Source of the DNA: Rallus limicola
Taxonomy: Eukaryota > Chordata > Aves > Gruiformes > Rallidae
Reading direction: 5' to 3'
NCBI GenBank assembly: GCA_022605955.1
Contig: JAKCOZ010000012.1
Location: forward strand, 22,229,015-22,293,014
Length of the DNA: 64,000 bases
The first letter of the stretch is position 1. Every line of letters starts with the position of its first letter. The position numbers and the translations under genes are program-made. Positions 1-12,834 of the stretch are shown here, one piece after another. The notes beneath the pieces are model-generated. The model did not search any database. It saw only the letters and a list, made by a program, of their open reading frames with translations, and was not told the origin of the DNA.

Positions 1-2480
1 GTTCACTTCAAATTTTATTAAAATCTCAGCATCCTGGAAACATCCTGATTATGTTTTTGTGACTCATCTCAGGGATGTAATTAACAGCTCAGAAACACCC
101 TCAATATTTGGAAGGAGACCTAAGAAAGTGCTAGTGGAGAAAATTTAGCTACTGTGGCAGGATGCAAAGCTAAATCCCTTAGTGTTTTCATCACTGAGTA
201 TCTATGGTTAGAGTCCCATTTTCTTAGGATTCTGAGGATATTTCTTATGGCCAGTGGAGAGAAAGAAAAACGGTTTTGAGATAATAATAAAGACTGAATG
301 CACTGGTGCCATATTAAGCAATACATCCATCCATTCACGCACAGTATCTTTTCTTAATGGTTCAGTTCACTCGTGCTTTTAACATGCTCTTTTTAAAAGG
401 GCTTGTCAAGACAAATTGGCTTCCAAGTAGAAGAGGCAATTCCTTAATATAATTTGATAATCAACATTTCCTAAAGAAATGTAATAAATTCCAGCTGCTC
501 AATTCCTCCATCCACATAGTCTCCCTTTCTTTTCCTCCTCCTGATGTCCCGACACATCCTCCCTACTGATGTCTGTCTTGGTCAGACTGCCAGAAGCTGC
601 GGGCAGGACATATGCCATATTTTGCATTTTAAACTTTCTGGAGCTTGTGAAAGAAGCATCCAAAGAGTTTCATACCAGACATCTCTAAACCTGACACTTT
701 TTCAATTACTCTTCTCATTTTTTATGACTGTGGTTAAAATCAAACATAAACAACAACTTCACGGAAACTTCTAAGACCCTCATGGTCTACACAGTTATGA
801 CTCACAATTTAAAGCCTATATTACATCTTCCTCATCTGGTAGTTCATACATTTATTTTAAAAAGCCCTCTAACTCAGGCACACATAAATATGGATTTGCT
901 CATTAGCAATGTTCCTTCTGTAACTACTGTTAGAGCACCTTAGGGAATAAAATACTTAATTCTAAACATTTGGGAGGGGCAGAACCTCAGCTGTGTTATC
1001 TGAACTTTCTGAAAACAAAACACTCATTTGATATGTAGTGGTCAACCCACTAAAAAAAATACTGTAAATGCAAGAAGAAAATCTGATGCTCAGAAACCTT
1101 CAAGCTGCTCTACCAGTAAACTATCTGATTAAGATTTATTTTAATTTCCCCCTCACCCCCTCATAGTTTACCTTAAACCTACAAATGCCATTTACAAGAA
1201 CAAAAAGTGGTGGTTACTTCTCTTTTAGTTGTGGTCTGGCCATGCTTCCACAAGCTGAAGAATGAGACAGCTTGTGATCTGTAGTAATTAAACATGACTG
1301 AGGGTAAGTGTTTTCACATTTGTTTGGGAAATATCAATATATTTTAAAAAAGGATCTATAAGTTTTTAAAGTATTAAAGGAACAGCATGATTAAGCAGGA
1401 CACTGGACATGGAAAAAGAAAAAAATATCTAATGCACGTATTCTAGGTTATATTACCCACCTTAAAAGATGATATCACAAACAGGAAAGGATTTTATCTG
1501 GTAGAGGTCAGCACAAGTAATGCTGCGATTAAACGAAGTTGAGCACAATGTTGGGCATACAATGCCTTGATAGATTAAGATAACGATGTGAAATGGGGCA
1601 AAAGATGCTAAGATTATTTGTCTCATGTCCACTTCATGTTTGGGGCCTCTGAAAAAAATTCTGAGTGAAAATTATTTGAGAAGAGACCTACAAATGTTGT
1701 TCATCACATCCATGTCAGCATTAATTGTATGTGATTTATAAAATAATTTTGCTAGAAGGAATATTTAGAGAGTTCATTGTGACCAGATTTATGGATTTTA
1801 AGGTTTAGATCATTGTATGCTGGTGAAACATGATTGCATACGGCTTCTAATTTCAGCCTCCTTTTTGGGCAGTTCTCATAAAAAGGCATCCAAACCAGCA
1901 ATCCTTTATCTTTGATTTAAGCACAATTTGATGCCTACTTAATATACATACAAAATAATTCAAGACAGCACAAAATATGCATTTGACAGGTGTCCAAAAG
2001 ACACCAGTGCATATTAATATTTTTGCATTTACAGGCATAAATTCATGGATGGCTCTCTTGCTAGATGACTTGAAAGAGTGTTTGCAGTATCTTCTATAAA
2101 GGTTATTCATCTATTCAGAATTTTAGTTGCGTATTCTTCATATGTTGCTTCCTGCACTGCTTAAAGGATCATGTTTTTCAGAGATTCTGTTACTGTTTAC
2201 CCATACACCACCTTAACTACTTGAAATACCAAGAAAATGCTGATTTGCAGGGTTTTTCCACAGAACAGATTGTAATGTTTATAACAGTCTACAGAAATTC
2301 TCCATAAAATACGGCTGACATAACTACGCCCTAGAGAGCAATGGTTAAATAATAATATACATTCATAATGTCATTATCATATTGATTTATACAGATGTGA
2401 TATTACCTAGACTGTATGTGTTAAGAAAAAAAAATGACAGCTATTAATAAAAGGAAAAACTAGCTACATAACTTAAGCAA
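1..2480. other. Unique AT-rich sequence, no gene seen
   Basis: No repeat family, RNA gene or credible coding exon is visible. The short open frames here have no family resemblance and no accompanying splice signals. CpG dinucleotides are very rare; I count about one in the first 280 bases. This is ordinary intergenic or intronic background. Confidence 0.6.
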
Positions 2481-2744
2481 CGTGCTGGTACTGGCTGGGA
2501 TAGAGTTAATCTTGGTCATAGTAGCTGGTATGGGGCTATGGTTTGGATTTATGCTGGAAACAGAGTTGATAATAGAGATGTTTTTGCCACTGCTGAGCAG
2601 TGCTCACACAGAGCCTTATCCTCCTCTCATCCCACCCCACCAGCGAGTGGCTGGGAGTGCACAAATTGGGAGGGGACACAGCCAGGACAGATGACCCCAA
2701 CTGACCAAAGGGATATTTCATACTGTATGACATCATGTTCAGTG

Positions 2745-2751
2745 TATAAAG
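2745..2751 (+). promoter_or_regulatory. LTR TATA box
   Basis: TATAAAG sits about 265 bases into the LTR and some 190 bases upstream of the ATTAAA signal. This is the normal core-promoter position of a retroviral U3. Whether it is still active cannot be told from sequence. Confidence 0.6.
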
Positions 2752-2935
2752 CTGGGAATGGAAGGAGGAGGAAGGGGGGGGGACATTTAGAGTGATAACA
2801 TTTGCCGTCCAAAGTCACTGTTACACATGATGGAGCCCTGCTTTCCAGGGGATGGCTGAACACCTGGTCTGCCCATGGAAGTGGGGAGTGAATCCTTTGT
2901 CTTTCTTGGCTTGTGTGTGCAGCTTTTTTTTCTTT

Positions 2936-2941
2936 ATTAAA
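2936..2941 (+). terminator. LTR polyadenylation signal
   Basis: ATTAAA lies directly upstream of an ACTGTCTTTATCTC stretch, matching the conserved R-region polyA signal of this LTR type. It could terminate transcripts running through on the plus strand. Confidence 0.6.
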
Positions 2942-3068
2942 CTGTCTTTATCTCAACCTGCTGGTTTGCTCACTTTCACTCTTCTGATCCTGTCCCCCCA
3001 TCATGCCATAGGGGAGTGAGTAAAGGGCTGCATGGTGCTTAGTTGCCAGATGGGGTTAAACTATGACA

Positions 3069-5030
3069 TGCAATCAAGAAAAAAAAGTTAAGCCAATGTT
3101 AAACAACATGTATACTTTTTTCTCAGTCTCACGTTTGTGTTCTAAACCATCCCTAAAGCAAGCATTTTATGAGGTAAAAGAAAATTTTAAAAAAGAATAA
3201 ACCAGCTCATAGATCAAACTTCTCGCTACTCCCAGCAGGTTTTATTTGACTTGGCCAGGAAAAAAAAAAAAGATTTCTCTAAAAAAAACCCCACCTAAAC
3301 ACAACAACTTTCCCCCAAAACCCATCAGCTCATTAGCTTTTTGGAATCTATGGGCCATTAGCAGTGAATCATAGGTTCAAGAAGTGCATGTACTTCACTG
3401 TTACTGAAGGTAGATTCAAACTCATCCAGCCTGAACTGAAACTTTTGAAGAAGTGTAGCTATAACACTTGCAAAATAAGGCAGCACCACACTCCTATCCT
3501 ACGAGATGATATAAACATTGTCATATTTGTAACAAAATGCTTGAGAGCGGAAACCCCACATAAAATCAGGTTAAAGGCATTTGGACCAGTCATTACCGCA
3601 ATCAACATATGTTTCTCAAAGTGGTTTTTGACTTACATAAAATTGAGGCCAGAGGACAGCTGGATGCTTATGGCTCCTACTCAAAGAAACACATCTACTG
3701 AGACAAGATCATCTTTTGTAATTTTTTTTTCCTGTTAAACATCCAGATCATGTTTCCATTGATTCATAACCCAAACCTCTCTTTTTCAGCTCTGTAGTGA
3801 TGGAATGGCCAGACAGAAAACATACTTTTGCTCAGATTATGCCCCAATGTCTTTACTGATTCTTCAACCCATCTACAACATAGCTCTTTAAAGGCGATAC
3901 ATGGTTAGACAGGACAGAAAATGAAAATATTAAGGGACCCATAATGGAAGATATAAATCCTTGCCCTCTTTCAGATTTAATGTTTGATTGCTCTAAGGAT
4001 ATCATTGTGTGAGGCATGCAAAATGGGATGAAGGCAGAAGGATGGAAAACTCAAAGAAAGAAGTTAAAAGCAGGATTTTTCTATACTCCTTTCTTATAGA
4101 AAATATAAAGAGCTTGTGTACCTCATTTTCTACTCTCATATGTGCAAATGACAGTTTTATATGTTGTATCAATTTCTGAAATAGACTAAATTCCTCAGAT
4201 TATGCAAAATACCAAATATAAGACACCAGCTTCATTTGATTTCATGATGGCCTTAATGCAATAAAATCTGGTACAGGTTGAAACAGGCAGATTAAGTGAA
4301 AATTATGAGCTGAATAATATATTTGGTTCAAATATGCCAAATAAAGCAAAGCATTACAGTATTCCCACACCATGTGTTAATACATAGGCAGCTGGGGTAT
4401 CAAAAATATTGACTGTAACATGCTAGCCCACAAGAACCCAGGTAAATCCAGGCCAGCGAGGAAGGGCAATAGGTGCTGGTTCCTGGCAGTGTGATGCTAG
4501 GATTGAACTAAGCCAACTCCTAAAAACACAGAACGAAACCAGAGGGGAAGAATTTCCAATGGGATCAGGAAGACAGACACAAAATGACAGTTACACTTTA
4601 CGATGGGAATCTGAAAAATCATGCAGAGTATCTAAATTCCCCACTGACTTCAGGAGTCAGGCAGAGTTACCCTTCTGCAGCATTTCCCAAGCACACAGAT
4701 CACAGGGATTTGGCAAATGAAGGTGTCCCATTGACTACATCAAGAGTACTGGTTGTGCAAACCTGCCCACCTGCCCCTGAGAAACTAGGGAGTTAAATCA
4801 TGATAGAATAAATATTTCCTCTCTTCTGGTTCTAAATCCACCTAAGAAGGCAGCATGGATGATGATGTGGCACGTAAAATCTTTGAAACAGGTTCCACTC
4901 AGTCCCTGCAGGACTTTAATAGGGAAACAAGTGCAAAAAATGACTGTTGCTCTCCTTTGAAAACTGCCATGTACCATTGACAGCTGAGGCGATTTACAGG
5001 AGCCATCAGAAACTTCAGCCTGTGCTTGTG
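3069..5030. other. Unique sequence, no gene seen
   Basis: AT-rich single-copy-looking DNA with short A-runs near 3250-3290. The longest frame (3364-3738, plus) shows no domain, signal or splice context and reads as chance. Confidence 0.55.
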
Positions 5031-5111
5031 AACAGTTCAGTTTTATTCAAGAAAACAAAGTCCAATGGGTTGTTTATTAGGCTCTGCTGCTGTCTTAAAT
5101 CATTAAATAAT
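5031..5111 (+). repeat. Unnamed dispersed repeat, copy A
   Basis: An 81-base core beginning AACAGTTCAG and ending TTAAATAAT is matched at about 86% identity (11 mismatches counted by eye) by the reverse complement of 12067-12147. The best-conserved blocks are ATTCAAGAAAACAAAGT and CTGCTGTCTTAAATCAT. Similarity probably continues weakly on the 3' side. I do not recognise the family. It is not CR1 or the LTR seen elsewhere here. It could be a fragment of an old transposon or a locally duplicated conserved element. Confidence 0.7.
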
Positions 5112-8100
5112 TGTGTTGAAACTGATCGCGACCTTATGTTGTGCTTCTCTAAATATCTCAGAACTATTCTTCTAAAGTAAACCAAATCAAAACCACTTCT
5201 GCTCACAACTGAGAAGAGCCTAATGCCAATAGCAAGCTTTCCTTTCCACCAGCAGCCAAAATATTACCACTCCCAGTCAGATGATGTCTGCAGATTAAAA
5301 CATCCAGCAACATTTAAGCACTGTATATCAAGTGGAGACTTGACAGGGATTCCCATCAAGTCCTCCTCGCTAGGTAAAGCGAAGACCTTCAAAAGAAATT
5401 TGATTGGTGATATATTTCTCAGGTCTAGAGGGGCTTCATATTATGCCCTAATGGATTACTTCAGAACATCATTTATATGCTTCTCCTATAGCATCAGTCA
5501 TCACTAATGGCCTAAGACCTTTCCCATCTTTCACTGAGAATTCATCAGAACTGGCTCCTCTCAACATTTTTGTCCCTTTTTGACCAACGTACAGATTGCC
5601 GTCTACATTCATTATCATCAAGACATGACAGCTGCAGAGTTAGCTGTTGAAAGGCAGGATTAGATTCCCAAAAACAGAATTCCGTTCCTTGCCTTTGGTA
5701 TCAGTGGGGACCTGTGCAATGTCGCTTCCAGATTGTAGAGGTTCTCACCTCTCAGACTGTGTTGCTGATGTAGCAAGTAGCTGCTCTGGAACTCCATCAA
5801 TATTACTGGCTCACAGCAGCCTTTCCCCTTCGATCCAAAATGCAAGAAAACTTATGTTTAATGTACTCACTCCATTGCTTTACTCTGGAGAAGGGCAGAG
5901 CAGCATAGATAGGTCTCTGCTTCTTCCTTCTAGAGCATGAAGACCAGCAGAGTATGTCTTTCTAGAAGTGCTTTTGCATCCTCAATGGGATGTCCCTAAA
6001 AGTTGATTAAATTCTCTTCTGCCTGTTCCAAATCTTTTCATAGTATAGTCAACAACGTTAACCCCAAAAATCTACAACCTGTTTTTGACTGGAATATTAT
6101 AGATCTTAAATAAGAACTTAAGTTCTCGCTTTGGTCTTGCTAACGCTTCCCGAAGGAGGACATAGCTATTCCTCAGCAATATTTGCCAAGCAAAATGTAC
6201 TTTGTATTGCCAGTATCTGTCCTATGCTTCAGTCCAAAGAGTAATGCCACCGTTCTGGTATAATTGACATAATACAGAATAGCTGGTCATTATAAATCAC
6301 AATGTCCTAACGAAGGATAAAAAGGAAAGGATCATTTATGTGGCGCACATAATTCACAGCACATTTATATTGGCATTTTTCAAGAGCTGAAGAGGTATAT
6401 GGACAGAGGGTGAGAAAGGAGAAGTGAAATAATGAACTGCGTGATATACTCACAGGATGTCTGCTCTGAGTGCAGACAAATTTCAGAAAACTTTTTAAAG
6501 GTCATCGTTCCTCAAGTTTACACTGAAAACTTCAGGGTTTTTTCCCCTCTTCCTTGCTGATTTTAATGTGTCCTTCTCTTTTGAAACTTCACGCCATGTC
6601 TATGCTGGCTACCAACTTTCTTAGGTTTGGTGTTACTATACAAGAATTACGTATATTTATGATGCAATATATTATTGTAATAATTTAAATAAGCAATGTA
6701 CTTTGAGTTTTAAAATAGCATGACTGCCAACATGAAATATGGTGTGGAACGTAGCAGAATAGCAATAATATTAATTATAGAGATAACAACAAGAGATGTA
6801 ACTTTCTATACAAGCCAAGGATGCTGCACCTGTTTTAAAAGAACTTGCTGGGTTTTAGTGGGATTTAATCAGCGCAATAGGGAACCTTCTACGAGCATGC
6901 AAACTTTGATGTCTGCAGAACCCTTGTTTCCATTTAATAGCTTTGTTTCATTTTTCCTGTGCCATTTTGAAGGCTTCACTGTCACTAGTATTCCAGATCA
7001 AATTCAGCAACTAAGATCCTTAATTTTACTAACCCTGGAAAGGCCACGACTTTCTCAGGACTCCCACAGAAGGGAGCCTTGGCAACCAACATTTTGGGTG
7101 CAAGCATTAAATTACGTAGGAAAATAAACACCCTGCATTAAGGGAGCCCTTACACCACAAAGCATGCCTCTCCGAAGTTGCACCGTGGCATCTCCTTTTT
7201 GGAAGGGGATTCAGCAGCAGGCACGCCAACCCCACTGTTAAACCACCCCCTGGCAGTCCCAGGCAGTTTGTCACTTCCCTGGGAAAGGTTAAAGGAACAG
7301 ATGTGTTTCCAGAAGTCCTCGTGTAGGAGTCTGGCTGCTCGACCTTCGTACTTTTAAAAGAACCTCCACAACAGTAAGCACAGCCACAGAAAAATGTCAT
7401 ACAGCACTTAATGCTCTTTTCTAGGCTTCGAACATTTTTCTTTTCTTTTTTTCTTTTTCCTGATAGGATAACAGGATTGCTCATATTTAATGCTGGTGGA
7501 AGATGAGCAGGTTAATGACAAGACTGTAAAATAAAACTCCACTTAAAGTAACCATAGCAGCAAGTACTGGTATCCTCAGAAAACTTAAATGAGTCTGCCA
7601 ACATGGCTACATATACAGCAAGAGCTGCAAGTAAATCCAAGTCTATGGTCCTAAAGAGTAAGCGTAATCACTATTTTATCTCTATTTAAGTGATACATTA
7701 GGACAGAAGGAACACTACTGTGTTCCTAGCTGCACAAACCAATACTTAACAGTGGTAACATTTTATGCAAACTACCTGTTAAACTACTAAGAAAGTGCCA
7801 AAAAAAATGTAGCAAGATAAATAAATGTTGGAGGAGGCCTGAATTCTATTATACTCTTTCCAAACCACACGAACAATTCAGAAGTGTAAATTCAGTATCG
7901 TTTGAAATTCCTTGGCACCGTGGATTCTTGAAGCCCTGTACTCTGATCTGCTCTTTATTACTCATCCACAAAACATCTAGCAATTTTTATTACAAGTCCC
8001 ATCCATTACAGTATTAAACTTAAATTCAATATACACTCCAAGGTCGCGATCCCACTGGTGATGAAAATCTGTGTCTGGTACAGTCTGCTTCATTTAAGGC

Positions 8101-10103
8101 TTAGGTCTCCTGACCTACTGAAAAAAAATGAGCCTCACAAAAGGTATGCTCAGATGTCAGGAACAGGAGACTTGGCATCAGGGTGGAAAGTCTACCTAGA
8201 ATCTCCAAACAGTTTAATTGTGTACCAGACCCTATTTATGAAGCCCTTCTGATGCTAGTATTCTGGAAGAAAACCCCTCTGGTTTACCAATGTCAAAGTT
8301 GAAATGAGTCCTTTGGATCAAATAATGACAACAAATAAATATTTAAGCCAAGCTGCACACACGTTATACCTGCTGCTGGCTACAGTAAGTCAGTAATCTT
8401 TGGAATCAGTTCAATTTTACTCAATGTTTGCTAAGTTAAGTTGTACTTTAGACTTTGTAGTGCTGCAGTGGCAAATGTAATAACTTGAATAATGCTATTT
8501 TGCAAAAGGTAAATAACACATTCTGGGCTGAATATATACTAAGGGTGAGGTCAGAGTGACATAGCTCAACATGTGACATTACTGAATTATAGGGGACCGC
8601 ATATTCTTAATTCTTGGAAACAGGTACTTCTGTGGCAAAAAAACGCATGATTCTTTAGACACTTTCACATCATTATCTTACTCCTCTCTGCCTTATTATT
8701 TTTCTTCCTCACATTTCATTATTTTCTGTTTTAGAATCTGAAATTGAGTGATTAGTTTTTCTCAGAAGCAATGTGATACTTTAAACTGTTTACATTTTAG
8801 TTCTGGAGCAAGCAGCTAGGATTTGTCAAACAAACAACGTAAGGCATGTATTCTTGATGTATTAGGTTAATTAATACTAATTATACCACTCCTGTTATCT
8901 CCCCAGCCTTGTCTCTTGCCACATATTGTCCAGATAAGGACTTCAGTGAGATAACAAATCTAGACCAGTTACATCACCCATCAGAAGGTAGAAAATTGCA
9001 CAAAAACTGTCTAGTTATTGCCTAGCAACAGCATAGTATTGCCTTAGTATTCTGATTTGCCAAGGCAGTTCTCTTTCAGAGCAATAAGCTGAGAAGATGA
9101 AGGAAACGCAGTATACCCTGGATGCAGAAGGACGTCCTCCCAGCTCCATGCCCTACAGTCACGACAGGTTGACGGCTTAACAGAAAACCTTCAGGTTTTC
9201 TTCAGGTTTTCTCTATCTGAGCTGAATTCTTGCTGAGCTCAGGATGGAATGCATGAGGATAAGTCACACAGGTTCTCTAGGATATTTTCCTTTTCTGCCT
9301 GTGCAGGAAGATGACCTTTTTTTTACTTTTAATACCCTGAAATCTCCTGATGGAAGTATTGGAAAGGGTTAGTAAAAGGCTGACCCTTCCCGATTTCTAC
9401 CATGTCCAAAACTCATGAGATGGGAAGTCAATTGTACCATCACATTTCTATCCTATTTCTACTGTGTTAGCTACACAAATGCCCCCTCCCCTGTATGAAG
9501 AATTACTTCCACGTCAGTCTTCTGCAGCAAGATATCGGCTCATGAAGGGTTATCAGGAATAAAGGGTCCTAATCCAGTCTAATAAGCTAGTCTAGAATAG
9601 GTAAAAATAGAATTAGGCTTTGAGCATGGATGCTGGGATTTAAAACCACACTGGGAATGTAAGGACACTCCTTAGTAACACAGCCACTGACAGTTACATT
9701 GTTCTTGTTGTGAAAACAGCAGCAGAGGTCATTCCAGAAATTAAAATAGTGAGTGCATAATAAAGGATGGAAGACACGTTTTATAAATGGAGAGTACAGA
9801 AAAGCATTTTCAAAATCTTGGGGGCTGTGTGTGACACTCCCATTGTTCGGGATGGAAGCCAAGCCAAAATGGTTATACTTCAAGGGAAGAGGCAGTTTGG
9901 AACTTTTAAATGGAAATATTTTGTACAAAACGTGTAATTAAATTGTAGAAGACTCTTTCATTGTGAAATACCGAGTCTAATAGCTTAGGAGGATGTTAAA
10001 AAAAAATACCTACATACTGTAGACATAAGGACATGTGCAATGTATCATACCCAGTTACTCTAAAATTGTGCATTAGTCTGTGTTGGTAGGCTGAAAAATA
10101 CGT
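5112..10103. other. Unique sequence, no gene seen
   Basis: Five kilobases of AT-rich DNA without recognisable repeats apart from a short tandem at 9189-9210. Frames at 6720-7127 (plus) and 7107-7484 (minus) overlap each other and lack codon or domain character. A moderately GC-richer patch lies at 7120-7340. Confidence 0.5.
9189..9210. repeat. Two 11-bp tandem units
   Basis: CTTCAGGTTTT is repeated twice head to tail. The preceding AAAACCT also makes the first unit a small inverted repeat. Confidence 0.75.
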
Positions 10104-10365
10104 AGAATCATAGACTGCTCTGGGTTGGAAGGGATCCCAAGCCAACCCCCCTGCCACAGGCAGGGCCACCAACCTCCAGGCCTGGATCTACACAAGGTTT
10201 CCCAGGGCCCCATCCAACCTGGCCTTGAACACCTCCAGGGACAGAGCACCCACCCCCTCTCTGGGCAGCCTGTTCCAGCACCTCACTACTCTCTCTGTAA
10301 AAAACTTCCCCTTAATATCTCATCTAAACCTTCTCTCCTTTAGCTTTAGTCCATTACATCTTACT
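10104..10365 (-). mobile_element. CR1 LINE 3' fragment
   Basis: Read on the plus strand it starts AGAATCATAG and continues GGTTGGAAGGGATCC, the reverse complement of the CR1 3' tail. It then has the familiar blocks CCAACCTGGCCTTGAACA, GGGCAGCCTGTTCCAGCACC and AACTTCCCCTTAATATCTC. The element is therefore on the minus strand and 5'-truncated, keeping only the 3' untranslated region and the last part of the reverse-transcriptase frame. Similarity fades after about 10365, so the 5' edge is approximate. Confidence 0.9.
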
Positions 10366-12066
10366 GTTCCGGATACGGCAGTATCAGCCACCGTACTGAA
10401 ACTGCTCCCTAGAAGTACCTGTAAAAAACTGGCAAAGCAAAAAAGAATTAATAAGAGCCCCTGGTATTTAATGCTTCAGGGAACAAACGGTATAACACTG
10501 ATCTTGATATGCAAAGCTGAGCCTTGCGCTCCCATTAAAAAGATGTGTTCTCCAAAGAAAGAAAAGGAAATTAAGTAAAGCTCATACAGAGTTAATTCAC
10601 AGCTCATTGGTGGAGTCCTTGATCTGCTGAGGGTGAAGTGACTAATTCATTGGCTACCTAAGATATTAACGAGCAAAACCATACAACTTGTAGATAGGTT
10701 AAAGCTGAGATGCTATTACAGGAAGGAGCAGGTAGACAAGTGATGAGAACTGAAAATACTTTCTGGTCCACAGAAATAGGTGAGTGGGATAAAAGTAACA
10801 AAAATCCCTGGAGCAATAACTTACAACAATTATTTGGCAGCACAGGATTTTTTGAAGAAAACAGAAAAAAAAAATTACAAAGTATAGGAAGGCAGGGAAA
10901 GTTTGATTTCTCTTAACAGAAAGAACACAAAGCTCGCCGTCCTCCCGTACCAACAGTAGCATAGTGACACCTCATTATTTTGGAAGTTGCTACTACAAAC
11001 AGCTCTACCAAACAATGAGCGACTGAAGTACCTGCTTCTCCTTTTGCCTTTGTCTCTGCAAAAAAGCATCAAGTTTCATATATTCTCTTTAGAGTTATTC
11101 TTCCTTTTGTTTTGTCTTATACCAAAATATTCATTTGCATGGGGAAACAAAACCCAACCTTAAAATAGCATCTCCAAAGAAACTAATAGCATGAGCAACT
11201 ATCAAACTGCAGAAACACAAACTTTCCCTGAGCAAATAACAAGTCTGTCTCAAGCATTAGAGTTGTGAAGATTCCTCTGCAAAGACATCAAAGCCATTAA
11301 TTTAATGATAGCTTCAAATTCCAAGAGGTCTTATGTTCAGTTGTTTGCTATACTTCACAAAATCAGTTAAAATGAGTCTTCCTTGTATTCTGCACATGAT
11401 ATTTTGCAAGAGTAAACAATAGAATTTAGGTAATCTCTTAAGATATTTCAGGTACAAATCGTCTGAAGATGCATTCAGTGACATGCCATGAGAGTGCAGC
11501 GTACCATAGAAAAGCCCAGATCATCGGTGGCATCAGTGTAAGTTTTATAGTCTGCTGAAAGACATAACGTTGGCTGTAAAAATTTCATTAAGATCCTCCA
11601 GAACCTCTACAGCAAAAAGGCGATTTGAAAGGCGTGAAAGAAATGCCAGTTCTGTCACAGGAGTTGTGCTTTTTGCTTGTTAGAATTTATTCTATCTACT
11701 TTACAGCTAAACCTGGTCTGATTCTGAGAGTTAGGAGGAGATCCACCACTGTTCTGTATCCTGCACTGCCAACGTTGTGGGAAACCTTTACTAGATGAGT
11801 GTAGGCTGCTCTCACACCCCATCGGGAAATTTCCACACTTGTTTTGCACTAACAAAACCCTTCTACATTAGATGAGAGACAGTGGTTAATCTGATCCCGG
11901 TAGCTGCATGGAAATTTTCCTACTATGAGCAAACTCGGATTTCAATAAGAATAAATCTACTTATTGTTATACCATGCTTTTTATTTATAGTTACCAGGCT
12001 TTAAAACCACCCGGTATTGCCTTAGGTGACTATTGCAATTTCAGCTGTAGTTCACATGCAGCAAAT
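10366..12066. other. Unique sequence, no gene seen
   Basis: AT-rich, with no repeat family recognised. Overlapping short frames on both strands at 10658-11072 have no family character. Confidence 0.5.
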
Positions 12067-12147
12067 ATTATTTCATGATTTAAGACAGCAGGAGAGCCTA
12101 ATGTGCAACCCACTTTACTTTGTTTTCTTGAATAATAATGTACTGTT
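12067..12147 (-). repeat. Unnamed dispersed repeat, copy B
   Basis: The reverse complement of this segment aligns over 81 bases to 5031-5111 without gaps, at about 86% identity. The two copies are inverted relative to each other and about 7 kb apart. In one frame both copies can be read as a peptide with the shared pattern DLRQQ-SL-NPL-FVFLN, but neither frame is long enough to argue for coding. Family unknown. Confidence 0.7.
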
Positions 12148-12834
12148 GGGAAGAGATAGCATTTCCTTAAAGGCTGTGGTAGATTTAGAAAGCAAGACAT
12201 GTATGCATACCCAAAATATTCATTAGATTGTGTTAAGGAAAAAAGTGCAAAAATAATGGGCTTTACAAAAAGTGGATTTTGGAGAAGTGAGTTTAAGGAA
12301 ATTGATGTGAATTAAATAAGAGTCCAGAAAATCAAGTGTAGTAAAGGAAGGGTATTACTAGCTATGCTTGTTCCAATAAAACATCTACAGGACGTGTCAC
12401 ATGTGAGAACAGGAGCTGGTGTGCAGAAGTAAAGGGTGAGGAAAACAGTATCAAGGATAAAATGACAGCATTAAAAGGTAGAAAGAATCTAGAATACGGG
12501 AGGATTATGTAAATTATTACAAGAGCCCGAGGCAATCAAAAATACTTGAGAAAGCCAAATTGAAAAATGAGCATCAAATAGTGCAAAGCATCTCAACTAA
12601 TACCAAAAGATATTTTAAGCATAATTATACACCAAGCAACTGACAGGAGAAAAAGGTGATGGAGTGTAAAGGAACAGGAAGGCTATATAGCAATTATTCC
12701 TGCACCTATCTTTAAAACTGAAGAGGGCAGACATTTGCCTAAGACTCAACACACAGAAATGACGGCAAGGAATTAAAAGAAAAGGTGATAATACCCAAAC
12801 TGTCAATTAAGAGGATTGTTGTTCTTAAAACCGA
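12148..12834. other. Unique or very old repeat sequence
   Basis: A-rich plus strand with no gene. It leads into a decayed LINE and may contain further upstream parts of it that are too worn to see. Confidence 0.4.

Larger units (their letters stand above)
2481..3068 (+). mobile_element. Solo LTR of an avian ERVL-like endogenous retrovirus
   Basis: About 588 bp. The opening motif CTGGCTGGGATAGAGTTAAT and the closing GGGGTTAAACTATGACA match the ends of the abundant avian ERVL-type LTR as I know it. The first base pair is CG where TG is expected, a likely CpG/TpG change. The flanking 5-mers AGCAA (2476-2480) and TGCAA (3069-3073) fit a 5-bp target-site duplication with one mismatch, typical of ERVL insertions. 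Inside are a TATA box (TATAAAG, 2745-2751) and an ATTAAA polyadenylation signal (2936-2941), in the order expected of U3-R-U5 on the plus strand. No internal retroviral genes flank it, so it is a solo LTR left by recombination. The element and orientation are clear; the subfamily name is not assigned. Confidence 0.88.

Noticed and set aside
3364..3440. CR1 start suggested by GAATCATAGGTT
   Set aside because: The sequence after this decamer does not follow any CR1 3' region.
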